The notes under the pieces are model-generated. The model was not told the DNA's origin, did not search any database, and saw only the letters and a list, made by a program, of their open reading frames with translations. DNA of 64,000 nt, from NCBI GenBank assembly GCA_027482185.1, contig JAIXWF010000007.1:1-64000 (forward strand), read 5' to 3'. The DNA is from Opitutaceae bacterium. Its GTDB lineage: Bacteria; Verrucomicrobiota; Verrucomicrobiia; Opitutales; Opitutaceae. Shown here one piece after another: positions 55,826-64,000 of this stretch. Each line of letters begins with the position of its first letter. Within the stretch, counting starts at the first letter, position 1. The position numbers and the translations under genes were made by a program.

Positions 55826-56806
55826 TCAACTGCGCGCGGTGCCGGCTTCCTCGTAGACGCCGAGGTGGCGGTAGCGTTCGTAGCGCGTGTCGAGGAGCTT
55901 GGGCACGTCGAGGGCGCGCAGGTCGTTGAGGTGTTTCTGCAACGCGTACTTCAAGGCACCGGCGGCCTGGTCGGGGTCGTTGTGCGCGCCGCCAAGGGGC
56001 TCGGGGATGATTTCGTCGACGACGCCGAGGCGCTCGAGGTGGTCGGCGCTCAGTTTCAACGCTTCCGCGGCCTTGGGGGCGGCGGCGCTGTCCTTCCAGA
56101 GGATCGCGGCGCAGCCTTCCGGCGAGATGACGGAGTAGTAGCTGTTTTCGAAGATGAGCACGCGGTCGGTCACGCCGATGCCGAGCGCGCCGCCGGAGCC
56201 GCCTTCGCCGACGACGATGGAGATCGACGGTGTGCCGAGCATGGCCATTTCGCGGAGATTCACGGCGATGGCTTCGGAGACGTGCCGGGCCTCGGATTCG
56301 ATGCCGGGAAACGCGCCCGGGGTGTCGATGAAGGTGAGCACGGGGAGGCGGAACTTCTCCGCCATTTTCATCAGGCGCAGGGCCTTCCGGTAACCTTCGG
56401 GCTGGGGCATGCCGAAATTGCGGACCATGCGTTCCTTCGGATCGCGGCCTTTCTGCTGGGCGATGATCATGACGGCCTCGCCGTCGAGGAAGGCGGTGCC
56501 GCCGATCAGGGCCTGGTCGTCGCGGAACTGGCGGTCGCCGTGCAATTCCTGGAAGCCGGTGCAGATGCGCCGCACGTAATCGAGGGCGTAGGGCCGCTTC
56601 GGGTGGCGGGCGACCTGGACCTTTTGCCAGGGCGAAAGGTTGGAGTAGATGTCGCGTTGCAGCGCCTCGATCTTGCGCTCGATGGCATGGATCTCCGTGC
56701 CGAGGTCCACGCTCGTTTCGATCGAACGCTGCCGCAGCTCGTCGAGCTGTTTGCCGAGTTCGCGCAAGGGCTTCTCAAACTCCAACACGTAGGCCGGGGT
56801 TTCCAT
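55826..56806 (-). CDS. accA: acetyl-CoA carboxylase carboxyltransferase alpha subunit
   Basis: 326 residues. The N-terminal helical segment ([18 protein letters not shown]) is followed by the carboxyltransferase core: [11 protein letters not shown]-like [92 protein letters not shown]. It catalyses the transcarboxylation step of fatty-acid synthesis with accD, which is not in the window. Same strand and 109 bp downstream of a small TPR gene. Confidence 0.96.
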   Translation of the reverse strand: METPAYVLEFEKPLRELGKQLDELRQRSIETSVDLGTEIHAIERKIEALQRDIYSNLSPWQKVQVARHPKRPYALDYVRRICTGFQELHGDRQFRDDQALIGGTAFLDGEAVMIIAQQKGRDPKERMVRNFGMPQPEGYRKALRLMKMAEKFRLPVLTFIDTPGAFPGIESEARHVSEAIAVNLREMAMLGTPSISIVVGEGGSGGALGIGVTDRVLIFENSYYSVISPEGCAAILWKDSAAAPKAAEALKLSADHLERLGVVDEIIPEPLGGAHNDPDQAAGALKYALQKHLNDLRALDVPKLLDTRYERYRHLGVYEEAGTARS

Positions 56807-56915
56807 AAGCCGGCCACGTTACGGAGCGCCCGCAAACGCTGTCAACGGGCGGGAATGGGCCGCCCGGCAATAACGCCATTGCCAATCGCCGCGCGCTCGG
56901 TTCTGCCGCCGGTCT

Positions 56916-57275
56916 TCAGAATCCGTCCTTCGCCGCGGCGGGGTTCTTGAGCTGCTCTTTCCAGCTCTGGATCTTGGCCTGGGCGCCGAAGTGCTCGGCC
57001 TTCGCCTTGTCGCCGCGCTCCATCCAGATGCGGGAGAGCGTCGTGTTGATGAACAGATCCGCGGGCTGCAACGCGTGCGCCTTGTCGGCGGCGGCCAGCG
57101 CGGCATCGAGGCGGCGCAGCGAGAAATTCACTTCCGCCAACGCATGCCACGCTTCGAACGAATCCGGGACGGCGGCCGTCGCGCGGCCGAGCTTTTCGAT
57201 CGCGGGTTCGCTTTCCCCGAGGGCAAAATCGGCGGTGGCGTCCTCGATCAGGTTGCGGAGTTCGTCGCTCGTCAT
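56916..57275 (-). CDS. small TPR protein
   Basis: 119 residues from the ATG at 57275; a GTG at 57290 is possible. It is entirely helical with TPR-like pairs (AIEKLGRATAAVPDSFEAWHALAEVNFSLRRLDAALAAADKAHALQPADLFINTTLSRIWMERGDKAKAEHF in scattered form), without signal peptide or membrane helix. It lies 42 bp after queA and 109 bp before accA, all on the minus strand. Probably a soluble protein-interaction factor. Confidence 0.8.
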   Translation of the reverse strand: MTSDELRNLIEDATADFALGESEPAIEKLGRATAAVPDSFEAWHALAEVNFSLRRLDAALAAADKAHALQPADLFINTTLSRIWMERGDKAKAEHFGAQAKIQSWKEQLKNPAAAKDGF

Positions 57276-57317
57276 GGCTTCACTGTGCACGGCGGGGCCG
57301 GATTGGAAAGGACGGCG

Positions 57318-58406
57318 TCACAGGATCAGCATCGCGTCGCCGTAACTGAAAAAACGATACTCGCGGGCGATCGCCTCGCGGTAGATCTCTTGCAGCCAGG
57401 CGATGCCGTCGGCCGAGCCCGGCGCGAGAAACGCCGCCACGAGGCAAAGCAGGGTCGAGCGCGGCTGGTGGAAATTCGTGATCAGGGCGTCGATGCCGCG
57501 GAAGCGGGCCGGCGGGTAAATGTAGATATCGGCTTCGCCGAAAGCGGTGCATCGCTCCGCCAGCGGCGCGGCCTGCCGGGCGAGAAAATCCTCGGCGGTG
57601 CGCACGGACGTCGTCCCGACGGCGATGCGCCGGCCGCCGGCGGGCGCAAACAGGGCGGCTTGGGCGGCGGCGGGCACCTCGTAGAGTTCGCGGTGAATGG
57701 CGTGGGCCTCGATTGTGTCCGTGGCGATCGGCCGGAAGGTGCCGAGGCCGACGTGCAGGGTGACGTCGACGGCGCGGACGCCGTCCGCCGTGAGCCGGTC
57801 CAGAAGTTCCGGCGTGAAGTGCAGCCCGGCGGTCGGGGCGGCGACGGCGACCTGACGCGCGCGGTCGGCGTACACGGTTTGGTAGCGTTCGAGGTCGGCG
57901 GCGCGGTCGCGGGCGGCCTGAGGGCGTTCGATGTACGGCGGGAGCGGTACGTCGCCGAGGCGGTTGGCCACGGCGACGATCGGCTCGTTGTTGGGTGTCG
58001 AGAAACGCACGACGGCCGAGCCGTCGGCTTCGCGGGCGACGATTTCGGCGGCGAAGGCGCCGTCGGGCGAGGCAAAGGTCGCGCCGGGCGCCAGCTTGCG
58101 GCCGGGGCGCACGAGGCAGCGCCACGTTTGTTCGCCGTCGGCCGGGCGCAGCAGGAAGCACTCGACCTGGCCGCCGGTGGGGCGGAGCGCGTGCAGCCGC
58201 GCGGGCAGGACGGCGGCGTTGTTGCGGATCAAGATGTCTCCGGAACGCAGATACGCCGGCAGGTCGGCGAAGGTGCGGTGGGCGAGGGTGCGCGTGGCGC
58301 GGTCGACGACCAGCAACCGGGAAGCGTCGCGCCGCGCGGCCGGCACTTGGGCGATCAGGCGGGCGGGCAGTTCGTAATCGAAGAGGGCGGTGGCGAGCGG
58401 CGGCAC
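57318..58406 (-). CDS. queA: S-adenosylmethionine:tRNA ribosyltransferase-isomerase
   Basis: 362 residues from a GTG at 58406, directly before ALFDYELPARLIAQ. Family motifs: YELPARLIAQ.P at the start, DILIRNNAAVLPARL, VECFLLRPA, VAAPTAGLHFTPELL, VTLHVGLGTFRPI, HRELYEVP and GIDALITNFHQPRSTLLCLVAAF. It makes epoxyqueuosine in tRNA. A frame extending further upstream overlaps the tRNA gene and is rejected. Confidence 0.94.
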   Translation of the reverse strand: MPPLATALFDYELPARLIAQVPAARRDASRLLVVDRATRTLAHRTFADLPAYLRSGDILIRNNAAVLPARLHALRPTGGQVECFLLRPADGEQTWRCLVRPGRKLAPGATFASPDGAFAAEIVAREADGSAVVRFSTPNNEPIVAVANRLGDVPLPPYIERPQAARDRAADLERYQTVYADRARQVAVAAPTAGLHFTPELLDRLTADGVRAVDVTLHVGLGTFRPIATDTIEAHAIHRELYEVPAAAQAALFAPAGGRRIAVGTTSVRTAEDFLARQAAPLAERCTAFGEADIYIYPPARFRGIDALITNFHQPRSTLLCLVAAFLAPGSADGIAWLQEIYREAIAREYRFFSYGDAMLIL

Positions 58407-58493
58407 GGAAACGCGGACGTTACACGGAGGTTTCCGGGAAAATGAAGCTTGCGCTTCGCGGGGCGGCGGTTTTTTTCCGCCTTTCTCGCGCGT

Positions 58494-58569
58494 GCCAACA
58501 TAGCTCAGCTGGTAGAGCAACGCTTTCGTAAAGCGTGGGTCATCGGTTCAAATCCGATTGTTGGCTCCA
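58494..58569 (+). tRNA. tRNA-Thr (anticodon CGT)
   Basis: Full cloverleaf: acceptor GCCAACA pairs with TGTTGGC, D-arm GCTC/GAGC, anticodon stem ACGCT/AGCGT with loop TTCGTAA and anticodon CGT at 58527-58529, T-arm ATCGG-TTCAAAT-CCGAT, and TCCA at the 3' end encoded. It reads threonine ACG. It is 87 bp from the divergent queA start and 47 bp from the convergent heparinase stop. Confidence 0.97.
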
Positions 58570-58616
58570 TTTTTCCCGGAAGTTTTTCGTCCCCGGGACC
58601 GTTGCGGCGATTGCAC

Positions 58617-61364
58617 TTACGGCAATTCGTACGCTTCGGCGAGTACCGTGCCGGAGGCGCCGCCCTTGGCGCCGACCTGGACGGTGTAGTTGCCCGGGGG
58701 CAACTGCACCAGCAGGCCCGCGTCGGCCGAGTTTTCCGGCAGGGCGAAGGCGTTGACGGTTGCGCCGGCCGCGGCGAGTTCGCGGGTCCAGTGGCTGGCG
58801 CTCCAATCATCGTTGCGGGCGATGGCGGTGTCGCCGCGGAAAACGGCGAGTTGCGGATCGGCGAGGGCTGTGGCGACGCCGAACGGCGCCAGGCCGGGGC
58901 CGATGCCGCGCAGCAGGAACCAGCGCGGGGCGCCCGCCCCGACCGCGAGGCCGAGGGTGAGCGGGGCGTTGGGGCCGACGGGGCCGCGGGTGGAAAGGTT
59001 TACCAGCCGGGGGCCGTCGCCACCGGCGTCGTAGAGTTCCACCAGCGCGGTGCCGCCGGTGCCGCCGGCGCCCTCTACCTGCGCGGTGTAGCTGCCGGAC
59101 GGCAACTCGGCCACGAGCGCGGCATCCGCGCTGCCGGCGGACAAGGGAAACGCGCCGGTGCGGGCGAACGTGGTCCCGAGGGCGGAGGCCCAGTCGTCGT
59201 TGCGGGCGACCTCGGCCCCGGCGGCGGCGCGGACGACGAGCGCGGGATCCCGCAGGGCGCCGGCGACGCCGAAAGGCGCGAGCCCGGGACCGACGGCGCG
59301 GAGCAGAACCTGCCGCCGGCCCGTGCCGCCGAGCGAGAAGCCGACGATGAGGCCGCCTTCGCCGGGCTGGGACGCCGCGAGCGTGGAGAGGTTGCCGAGG
59401 CGGGCCGGGCCGGCCGGCGCCGGCGCGGCCGCCGCGACAGGCAGCAACGGTTCCGCGCGCATGACCGTGAGCCGGATCGTGCCGCGGACGAGCGGTTGCG
59501 TGAAATCGATGCCGAGGCGGGTCGGTTTGGCCCCGCCGGGCAGGTTTTCCTCGATGGTTTCGGCGCGCACGGCGACGGCGCCGCCTTCCGCCTCGATGCG
59601 AATCCGCAGGCGGGCGGCACCCGTGCCGACCTCGAGTGTGGTCGCGTCGACGGCGCGCCATGGGGCAAAGGTCACCAACGCGGTGCCGAATGTTTCGGGG
59701 CTGGAAAATTCGAAATCGTCGGTGATTACAAATCCCTCCGCGGCGCCGCGCCGGCAGAGGAACTCGCGTTCGAGCCGGCGTAGGGCCGGCACGGCGTAGC
59801 CGCCTTTCAGATCGAGCAGCAGGCGATCGCGGTCGCGGCTCCAATCGGTCGCGAGGACGCGCGCCGCGTAGGCGGCGCCGGTGGACTGCAGCTGGCCGGC
59901 GACGACGGGCACGGGATGCCCGTAGGAATTCAGCACCTTGCTGTCGTAGCGCTGCGCGCCGAAGGTACGGGCCGTGTAGACCTCGCTGCCCGGGTCGACG
60001 AGGAGGGCGGTCTGGCCGAGCGCGACGACGAAGGAACCGAGGTCGTTGTGGTTGTGCAGTTCGTCGTTGTGGCCGCCCTTGATGGCGGCGCCGAAGTCGT
60101 CCGCCGCGCGGGTGACGAGCACCTGCGCGCCGGGGAACCAGTGCCGCAGTTCCGGTTCCGGCGGCAGGGCGGCCGCCGGCAGCGACGGGGTCCAGGCCCG
60201 CACGGCGGAAATGTAGAGCTGGTCGCGCGCGATTTCCGCCCAGCCGGCCGCCGGCAGGCGGGCGGGCGCGGTGCCGCCGTCGAGCTGCCGCCGCGCCAGC
60301 GGGGCCACCCAGGCGGCGGGCTGGACGGCCGGCGAGTTGTCCGAGAATGCCGGATACACGCGCGGCAGGACGGCCATGCCGACGGGATACGCGGCGATGC
60401 GCTCCTGCTTGCCGCCGGCGACCAGCCGGAGCCGTCCGGCCGTCGCGGCGGCGACGGCCTCGCCGAGGAGGACGTGATGGCCGAACCCGTAGCTCCAGTA
60501 ACCGACGCCCTCGGTGCAGTAGCCGTCGTCCGTGAAGCCCGCGATGAAGTACGGCAGATTCGCCTCCGCCGCGGCGAGGACCTCGGCGCGTTCCGCGCGG
60601 TCGGTTGCGGCGGCGAGCGCGGCGCCGACGACGCCGGCGTGGCAGACGGCGTTCCAATTGCTGTTGGTGTGGACCCACCACATGCCGCCGACGGGACCGT
60701 TGCGGATCGCGTTGAGGTACGGAACGGTGATGCGCCGGCGGATTTCCGCCTGCACGCGCGCGAGCCGCGCGGCGCCGAGCGAGTCGCCGAGCCAGCCGGC
60801 CGCCGTGGCGAGACTCCAGCCGCGCATGGCGGCGCCGAGATCGACCTCGACGACCCGGCCGTTGAAGTTGGCGAGCGACGCATCGTGCGCCGGCAGCGTC
60901 CAGGCTTTCTCGTCGAGGATCGCGTCGATGTCGCGCTGGAGCGCGGCGATATAGCGGCCGCGGCCGTCGAGTGCCTCGGCCCAGGCGAAGGTCGTCAGCC
61001 GGTCGCGCCGGCTATTGTAGACGGCCTCGTAGCCGGTGCGCGAGCCGGTGCGGGAAAATTCCAGATAGAGCGCGTCGGTTGCGGCGGGCGGCGCGGTGTT
61101 CGCAAGCCGGTCCGCCTCGGCGAGGATTTCGCGGAGTGGGAGCCGCTCGGCGAGGGCGGTCCAGGCGGCGCGATCGGAGGCGGGGCGGCCGATCGGGGCG
61201 GGCTCGGCCGGCAGCCAGCCGGCGATTTCGGCGCTGCGGGCGGCGGTCGGTTTGACCGCGGCGGAGGCGAGCGCGGGAACGGCGAACGCGAGGAGCGCGG
61301 CGACGAGGCGAAGCCCGCGCCGGCGCGGGCGAGGGGAGGGATGAAGCGGGGCGGGGCGCGGCAT
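58617..61364 (-). CDS. heparinase II/III-family polysaccharide lyase-like exported protein
   Basis: 915 residues from the ATG at 61364. Signal peptide (LRLVAALLAFAVPALASA) then an alpha/alpha-toroid domain (about 40-390: NSNWNAVCHAGVVGAAL, TEGVGYWSYGFGHHVLL with Tyr/His). The beta-sandwich domain follows, with the heparinase II/III signature GHNDELHNHNDLGSFVV (about 435-455) and DPGSEVY. After about 640 come two ~125-residue C-terminal modules (LLRAVGPGLAPFGV and LLRGIGPGLAPFGV, with NDDW and YTAQV/YTVQV). It is likely to cleave uronate-containing glycans, but substrate is unknown. The LacI and TonB genes are upstream in the same direction. Confidence 0.88.
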   Translation of the reverse strand: MPRPAPLHPSPRPRRRGLRLVAALLAFAVPALASAAVKPTAARSAEIAGWLPAEPAPIGRPASDRAAWTALAERLPLREILAEADRLANTAPPAATDALYLEFSRTGSRTGYEAVYNSRRDRLTTFAWAEALDGRGRYIAALQRDIDAILDEKAWTLPAHDASLANFNGRVVEVDLGAAMRGWSLATAAGWLGDSLGAARLARVQAEIRRRITVPYLNAIRNGPVGGMWWVHTNSNWNAVCHAGVVGAALAAATDRAERAEVLAAAEANLPYFIAGFTDDGYCTEGVGYWSYGFGHHVLLGEAVAAATAGRLRLVAGGKQERIAAYPVGMAVLPRVYPAFSDNSPAVQPAAWVAPLARRQLDGGTAPARLPAAGWAEIARDQLYISAVRAWTPSLPAAALPPEPELRHWFPGAQVLVTRAADDFGAAIKGGHNDELHNHNDLGSFVVALGQTALLVDPGSEVYTARTFGAQRYDSKVLNSYGHPVPVVAGQLQSTGAAYAARVLATDWSRDRDRLLLDLKGGYAVPALRRLEREFLCRRGAAEGFVITDDFEFSSPETFGTALVTFAPWRAVDATTLEVGTGAARLRIRIEAEGGAVAVRAETIEENLPGGAKPTRLGIDFTQPLVRGTIRLTVMRAEPLLPVAAAAPAPAGPARLGNLSTLAASQPGEGGLIVGFSLGGTGRRQVLLRAVGPGLAPFGVAGALRDPALVVRAAAGAEVARNDDWASALGTTFARTGAFPLSAGSADAALVAELPSGSYTAQVEGAGGTGGTALVELYDAGGDGPRLVNLSTRGPVGPNAPLTLGLAVGAGAPRWFLLRGIGPGLAPFGVATALADPQLAVFRGDTAIARNDDWSASHWTRELAAAGATVNAFALPENSADAGLLVQLPPGNYTVQVGAKGGASGTVLAEAYELP

Positions 61365-61383
61365 GGACAAGCGGGCGGTCGGT

Positions 61384-62406
61384 TCAGGCGGGGCGCAGCG
61401 TGCGGCCCTCGTGCCAGACCAAGGAACTGACGAGCGTCGTGCTCGGCACGGGCGGCACGCCGCGTTCGTTGGTCTCGATCAGCCGCATCAGGATACTGGC
61501 GGCGGTGCCGCCGACTTCCTCGGCCTTGACGAGCAGGCCGCTGAGGCGGCGGGCGGGACGTTCCTGGTGGAAGAAAGCGACTCCGGCATCGCGCGGCACG
61601 CGGAGACCGAGCCGGGTCGCGGCGGCCATGACTTCCGGTTCTTCCGTCAAGATCACATCGGGCCGCTCCTGCCGCACCCAGCGCGCAAACTCGCGCGAAT
61701 CCCAGCGGTCTTCCGGCAAGATCAGCGGGGCGACGTGCTGCCAGTCGGGATGGAGGTGGGCGTGGGCGAAGAAAGCGCCGAGCCGGCTGTGGCGCGTGCG
61801 CACGTTTTGCGGCGCGCGCAGGATGATGCCGGGCCGGCGGTAGCCGCGGCGCTCGGTCTCCTGCAGGAGCAGGCCGATGCCGCAGGCGTGGTCGTCGACA
61901 ACCCGGTGCAGCACCGGGTCGGCCATCGAATAGTCGAGGCTGACCGCGGCGAAGCGCGGCCAGTCGATGTCCATCGGCGGATTGGCCACGGGCAACGGGG
62001 CCACGACGAGGCCCTGGACGTTTTGCGTCCACAGGATCTGGCTGAGCCGGCGGCCGTGGATCTGCGGGGCGAAAAGCCACACGGGTTCCACGAGGTAGCC
62101 GCGGGCGGCGCACGCGGCCTGCACGCCGGCGTAGCATCCCGCGATGTAGCGGCTGCGGCGCCAGCCGTCGCGGGTGGGATAGGCGGTGAGGAACGCGACC
62201 TTGGCCCGCAGTTTGCCGCCGGTCCGGGCCTGGCGCTGCGACATCAGGGCCGAGATGAGCGGGTCCGGGCGGTAACCGAGCTTGGCCGCGGCGGCGCGGA
62301 CCTGCGCGGCGGTCGCGCGCGAAACGCCGGCGCCGTGGCGCAGGGCGAGCGACACGGCGGTCTGGGAAAGGCCGGTGGCGCGGGCGATCTCGCGCTGGGT
62401 AACCAT
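61384..62406 (-). CDS. LacI-family transcriptional regulator
   Basis: 340 residues from the ATG at 62406. The N-terminal helix-turn-helix is QREIARATGLSQTAVSLALR, followed by the hinge region AAAAKLGYRPDPLISALMSQR. The periplasmic-binding-like core has typical elements such as VQGLVVAPLP, AAVSLDY, IILTEEPEVMAA and GVAFFHQE. It lies 19 bp upstream of the heparinase gene on the same strand and downstream of a TonB receptor, so it probably controls this locus in response to a saccharide. Confidence 0.93.
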   Translation of the reverse strand: MVTQREIARATGLSQTAVSLALRHGAGVSRATAAQVRAAAAKLGYRPDPLISALMSQRQARTGGKLRAKVAFLTAYPTRDGWRRSRYIAGCYAGVQAACAARGYLVEPVWLFAPQIHGRRLSQILWTQNVQGLVVAPLPVANPPMDIDWPRFAAVSLDYSMADPVLHRVVDDHACGIGLLLQETERRGYRRPGIILRAPQNVRTRHSRLGAFFAHAHLHPDWQHVAPLILPEDRWDSREFARWVRQERPDVILTEEPEVMAAATRLGLRVPRDAGVAFFHQERPARRLSGLLVKAEEVGGTAASILMRLIETNERGVPPVPSTTLVSSLVWHEGRTLRPA

Positions 62407-62420
62407 CGGTGCCGTGAGGG

Positions 62421-62459
62421 AAAGAAAAGCGGCCGCCGGGGCAAGCGCCCGGCGGCCGC
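62421..62459 (-). terminator. terminator of the TonB-dependent receptor gene
   Basis: A perfect 12-bp stem, GCGGCCGCCGGG (62429-62440) and CCCGGCGGCCGC (62448-62459), with a 7-nt loop. On the minus strand the stem is followed by a T-rich CTTTTCTTTCC. It lies between the receptor stop at 62487 and the LacI start at 62406. Confidence 0.85.
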
Positions 62460-62486
62460 GGGAAGCGCCGAAGCGCCGCCGCCGGA

Positions 62487-64000
62487 CTAGAATTTGAAGT
62501 CCGTCGCGAAGCGGTAGGTGCGTTTCTCGCCGAAGGTCGAGCCCTCGGAGATGTAGTCGCGGTCGGCGAGGTTGCCGACGTTGAGCCGCAGCGTGAGGCC
62601 CTGGCGGCCCTTCAGCTTGATGTCTTTCGAGATCATGGCGAAGAGCACGCCGCCGGCGTCGCTCCGGCGCTCGCGGGTGTTGAGGTTCAGGCCGGTGTCG
62701 AGCCAGGTGTCGTTGCGCCAGTTGAGGCCGAGCGTCCAGCGCGTGCCGCCGAGCAGGCCGGCGCCGTCGATCCGGTAGTTGGTCATGACGTTGGCGCTCT
62801 TTTCCGGGGCGCGGGGCAGTTCGTAGCCGATGAGGGCCTCGCGGCCCGGGGGCGCACCGGTGATCTTCCCGTTGAACTGCGCGTACAGCACCGTGAAGCT
62901 CAGACGTTTCGTGGCCTGGTACCAGGCTTCGAATTCGAGGCCTTTGACCTCCTCGCCCGGGGTGAGGATGCCGTAGGTGCGAGGCGGATTGAGCGAGAAG
63001 TCGGTGAACTGGCGGCCGACGTCCTTCCGTTCCTGGGCATAGACGACGATCATGGTCGAAAGCCCGGTGCCTCCCCAGGTGGACTTGAGCCCGCCCTCGA
63101 TGCCTTCGGCGGTGAGCGGCGCGAGCGGGTTGAAGTTGATGTCGAACAGGAACTGCGGCTGGTAGCTGGTGCTGCGGTTGAAGAACACCATGTGCTGCTT
63201 GCGGGCGTCGAAGACCCAGCCGAGGCCGGCCTGCCAGACGGTGGCCTTCCGGTTGTCGGAGGCGCCGGTGACGGTGTTGGTCAGGATGCTCTTGCCGCGG
63301 GCGACGCCGCCGAGGACCTGGAGGCGGTCGTCGAAGGCCGAAAGCACTTCGCTGACGCGGGTGTTGGTCCACTCGCTCAGGAAACGGCTGGGGCCGGACT
63401 CGAGGCGCCAGAGCGCGGGATCGAGCCGTGTGTCGAGCCAGGAGCCGGTGACGCCGTTGAACGGGCGGAAATCGGCGGCGGTCGGCGGCCTCGTCACGCG
63501 CTGGGTGACGGGATCGTAGCCCAGGTTGAGCGTGAAGAGATTGTCGCGGGCGTTGGCCGCGGCGTTCCAGCCCCGCCAGATCGAGGCGAAGAACGTGTTC
63601 TTGTTGTACTCATAGCCGGCAACGGTGCGGGTCTTGAAGGCTCCGAGCGTCCATTCGCCGAGCAGGTCGCCTTTGTAGCCGGTGATGCGGTTGCCGTCGC
63701 GCGTATTGGCGCCGTAGTACGGCAGCGGCACGGCGCGGAAGGGATCGCCGCCGGTGGGGACGATCTCGTTGCGGTCGCGGGCGTTCTTCGAATAGACCCC
63801 GCGGAATGTGAGGTGGGGCGAGAGCCGCGACGTGAGATCCGCGGTCCAGTTGGACTGTTTGTTCTCGGCCTTGGCGTAAGGCCCGAAGAAACCGCCGCGG
63901 GCGGCGCGGCCGAGACCGCGGTTGTCCTTGTCGACGAACTCGACCGTCGACCCCGGCGGACGCCAGACGATGGGCTGGAAGGCGCCGAAGTTGGTGCGGA
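62487..64000 (-). CDS. TonB-dependent receptor, C-terminal part (runs off window)
   Basis: The minus frame is open from the window end (base 64000) to the TAG at 62487, giving about 504 residues of the beta-barrel. Alternating hydrophobic/aromatic strands are evident (TRTVAGYEYNKNTFFASIWRGW, KQHMVFFNRSTSYQPQFLF, LSFTVLYAQFNGK, WTLGLNWRNDTWLD). The C-terminus is LTLRLNVGNLADRDYISEG and ends in YRFATDFKF, the usual aromatic barrel end. Plug domain and signal are outside the window. Predicted outer-membrane import of a saccharide or other large ligand with a LacI regulator and lyase downstream. Confidence 0.92.
   Translation of the reverse strand, partial: RTNFGAFQPIVWRPPGSTVEFVDKDNRGLGRAARGGFFGPYAKAENKQSNWTADLTSRLSPHLTFRGVYSKNARDRNEIVPTGGDPFRAVPLPYYGANTRDGNRITGYKGDLLGEWTLGAFKTRTVAGYEYNKNTFFASIWRGWNAAANARDNLFTLNLGYDPVTQRVTRPPTAADFRPFNGVTGSWLDTRLDPALWRLESGPSRFLSEWTNTRVSEVLSAFDDRLQVLGGVARGKSILTNTVTGASDNRKATVWQAGLGWVFDARKQHMVFFNRSTSYQPQFLFDINFNPLAPLTAEGIEGGLKSTWGGTGLSTMIVVYAQERKDVGRQFTDFSLNPPRTYGILTPGEEVKGLEFEAWYQATKRLSFTVLYAQFNGKITGAPPGREALIGYELPRAPEKSANVMTNYRIDGAGLLGGTRWTLGLNWRNDTWLDTGLNLNTRERRSDAGGVLFAMISKDIKLKGRQGLTLRLNVGNLADRDYISEGSTFGEKRTYRFATDFKF

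Overview
The window is GC-rich, densely coded DNA with weak ribosome binding sites and several GTG starts. It looks like chromosome of a Verrucomicrobiota bacterium, most likely Opitutaceae-like. The reasons are a GloVer-repeat exported protein, Verrucomicrobia-style tandem C-terminal modules on secreted proteins, a GH95 fucosidase, a LacI/TonB/heparinase saccharide locus, a TMTC-like membrane protein and a Ski2-like helicase. This is an inference from gene content; no 16S gene is present.

Layout. 1-2.7 kb: N-terminal part of pyruvate phosphate dikinase, divergent tatC, a lipoprotein. 2.8-9.9 kb: a minus-strand series of helicase, GH95 fucosidase, M24 aminopeptidase and a small membrane protein. 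10-14.2 kb: a receiver-HDOD protein with Glu in place of the phosphoacceptor Asp, a DUF3300 protein and a Tat-exported NIPSNAP protein. 14.3-18.3 kb: a four-gene plus-strand cluster (GarR-like reductase, HpcH/HpaI aldolase, GlucD-type dehydratase, SDR) that fits aldarate catabolism. 18.3-26.8 kb: a membrane acetyltransferase-like protein, two large exported proteins and a twice-frameshifted pirin gene. 27-34 kb: a Ca2+/cation antiporter, 2-oxoacid:ferredoxin oxidoreductase, a lactonase, thymidine kinase and an alpha/beta hydrolase. 34.5-38.7 kb: a TIR-TM-TPR protein with a small unknown partner, and an MFS transporter. 38.7-47.6 kb: DNA repair (tag), rnhB, an orphan histidine kinase, a beta-lactamase-like serine hydrolase, a CPBP protease, an NHL protein, a cobalamin adenosyltransferase, a Gfo/Idh/MocA oxidoreductase and peptide deformylase. 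47.6-50.8 kb: an unknown two-gene membrane/coiled-coil operon. 50.8-58.6 kb: a TMTC-like protein, ilvB, ymdB, accA, a small TPR protein, queA and tRNA-Thr(CGT). 58.6-64 kb: a heparinase II/III-family protein, a LacI regulator and a TonB-dependent receptor cut by the window end.

Much of the content concerns carbohydrate use: fucosidase, uronate-polysaccharide lyase candidate, TonB uptake, LacI control and aldarate breakdown to central metabolites, with PPDK and OGOR in central carbon flow. The most unusual signals are (i) intergenic elements just after stop codons, built of short-period degenerate repeats whose two arms are often inverted copies around a spacer, (ii) the TIR-TM-TPR pair, (iii) the Glu-for-Asp receiver, and (iv) the two-gene membrane/coiled-coil operon. 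No CRISPR array, insertion sequence, rRNA or prophage was seen.
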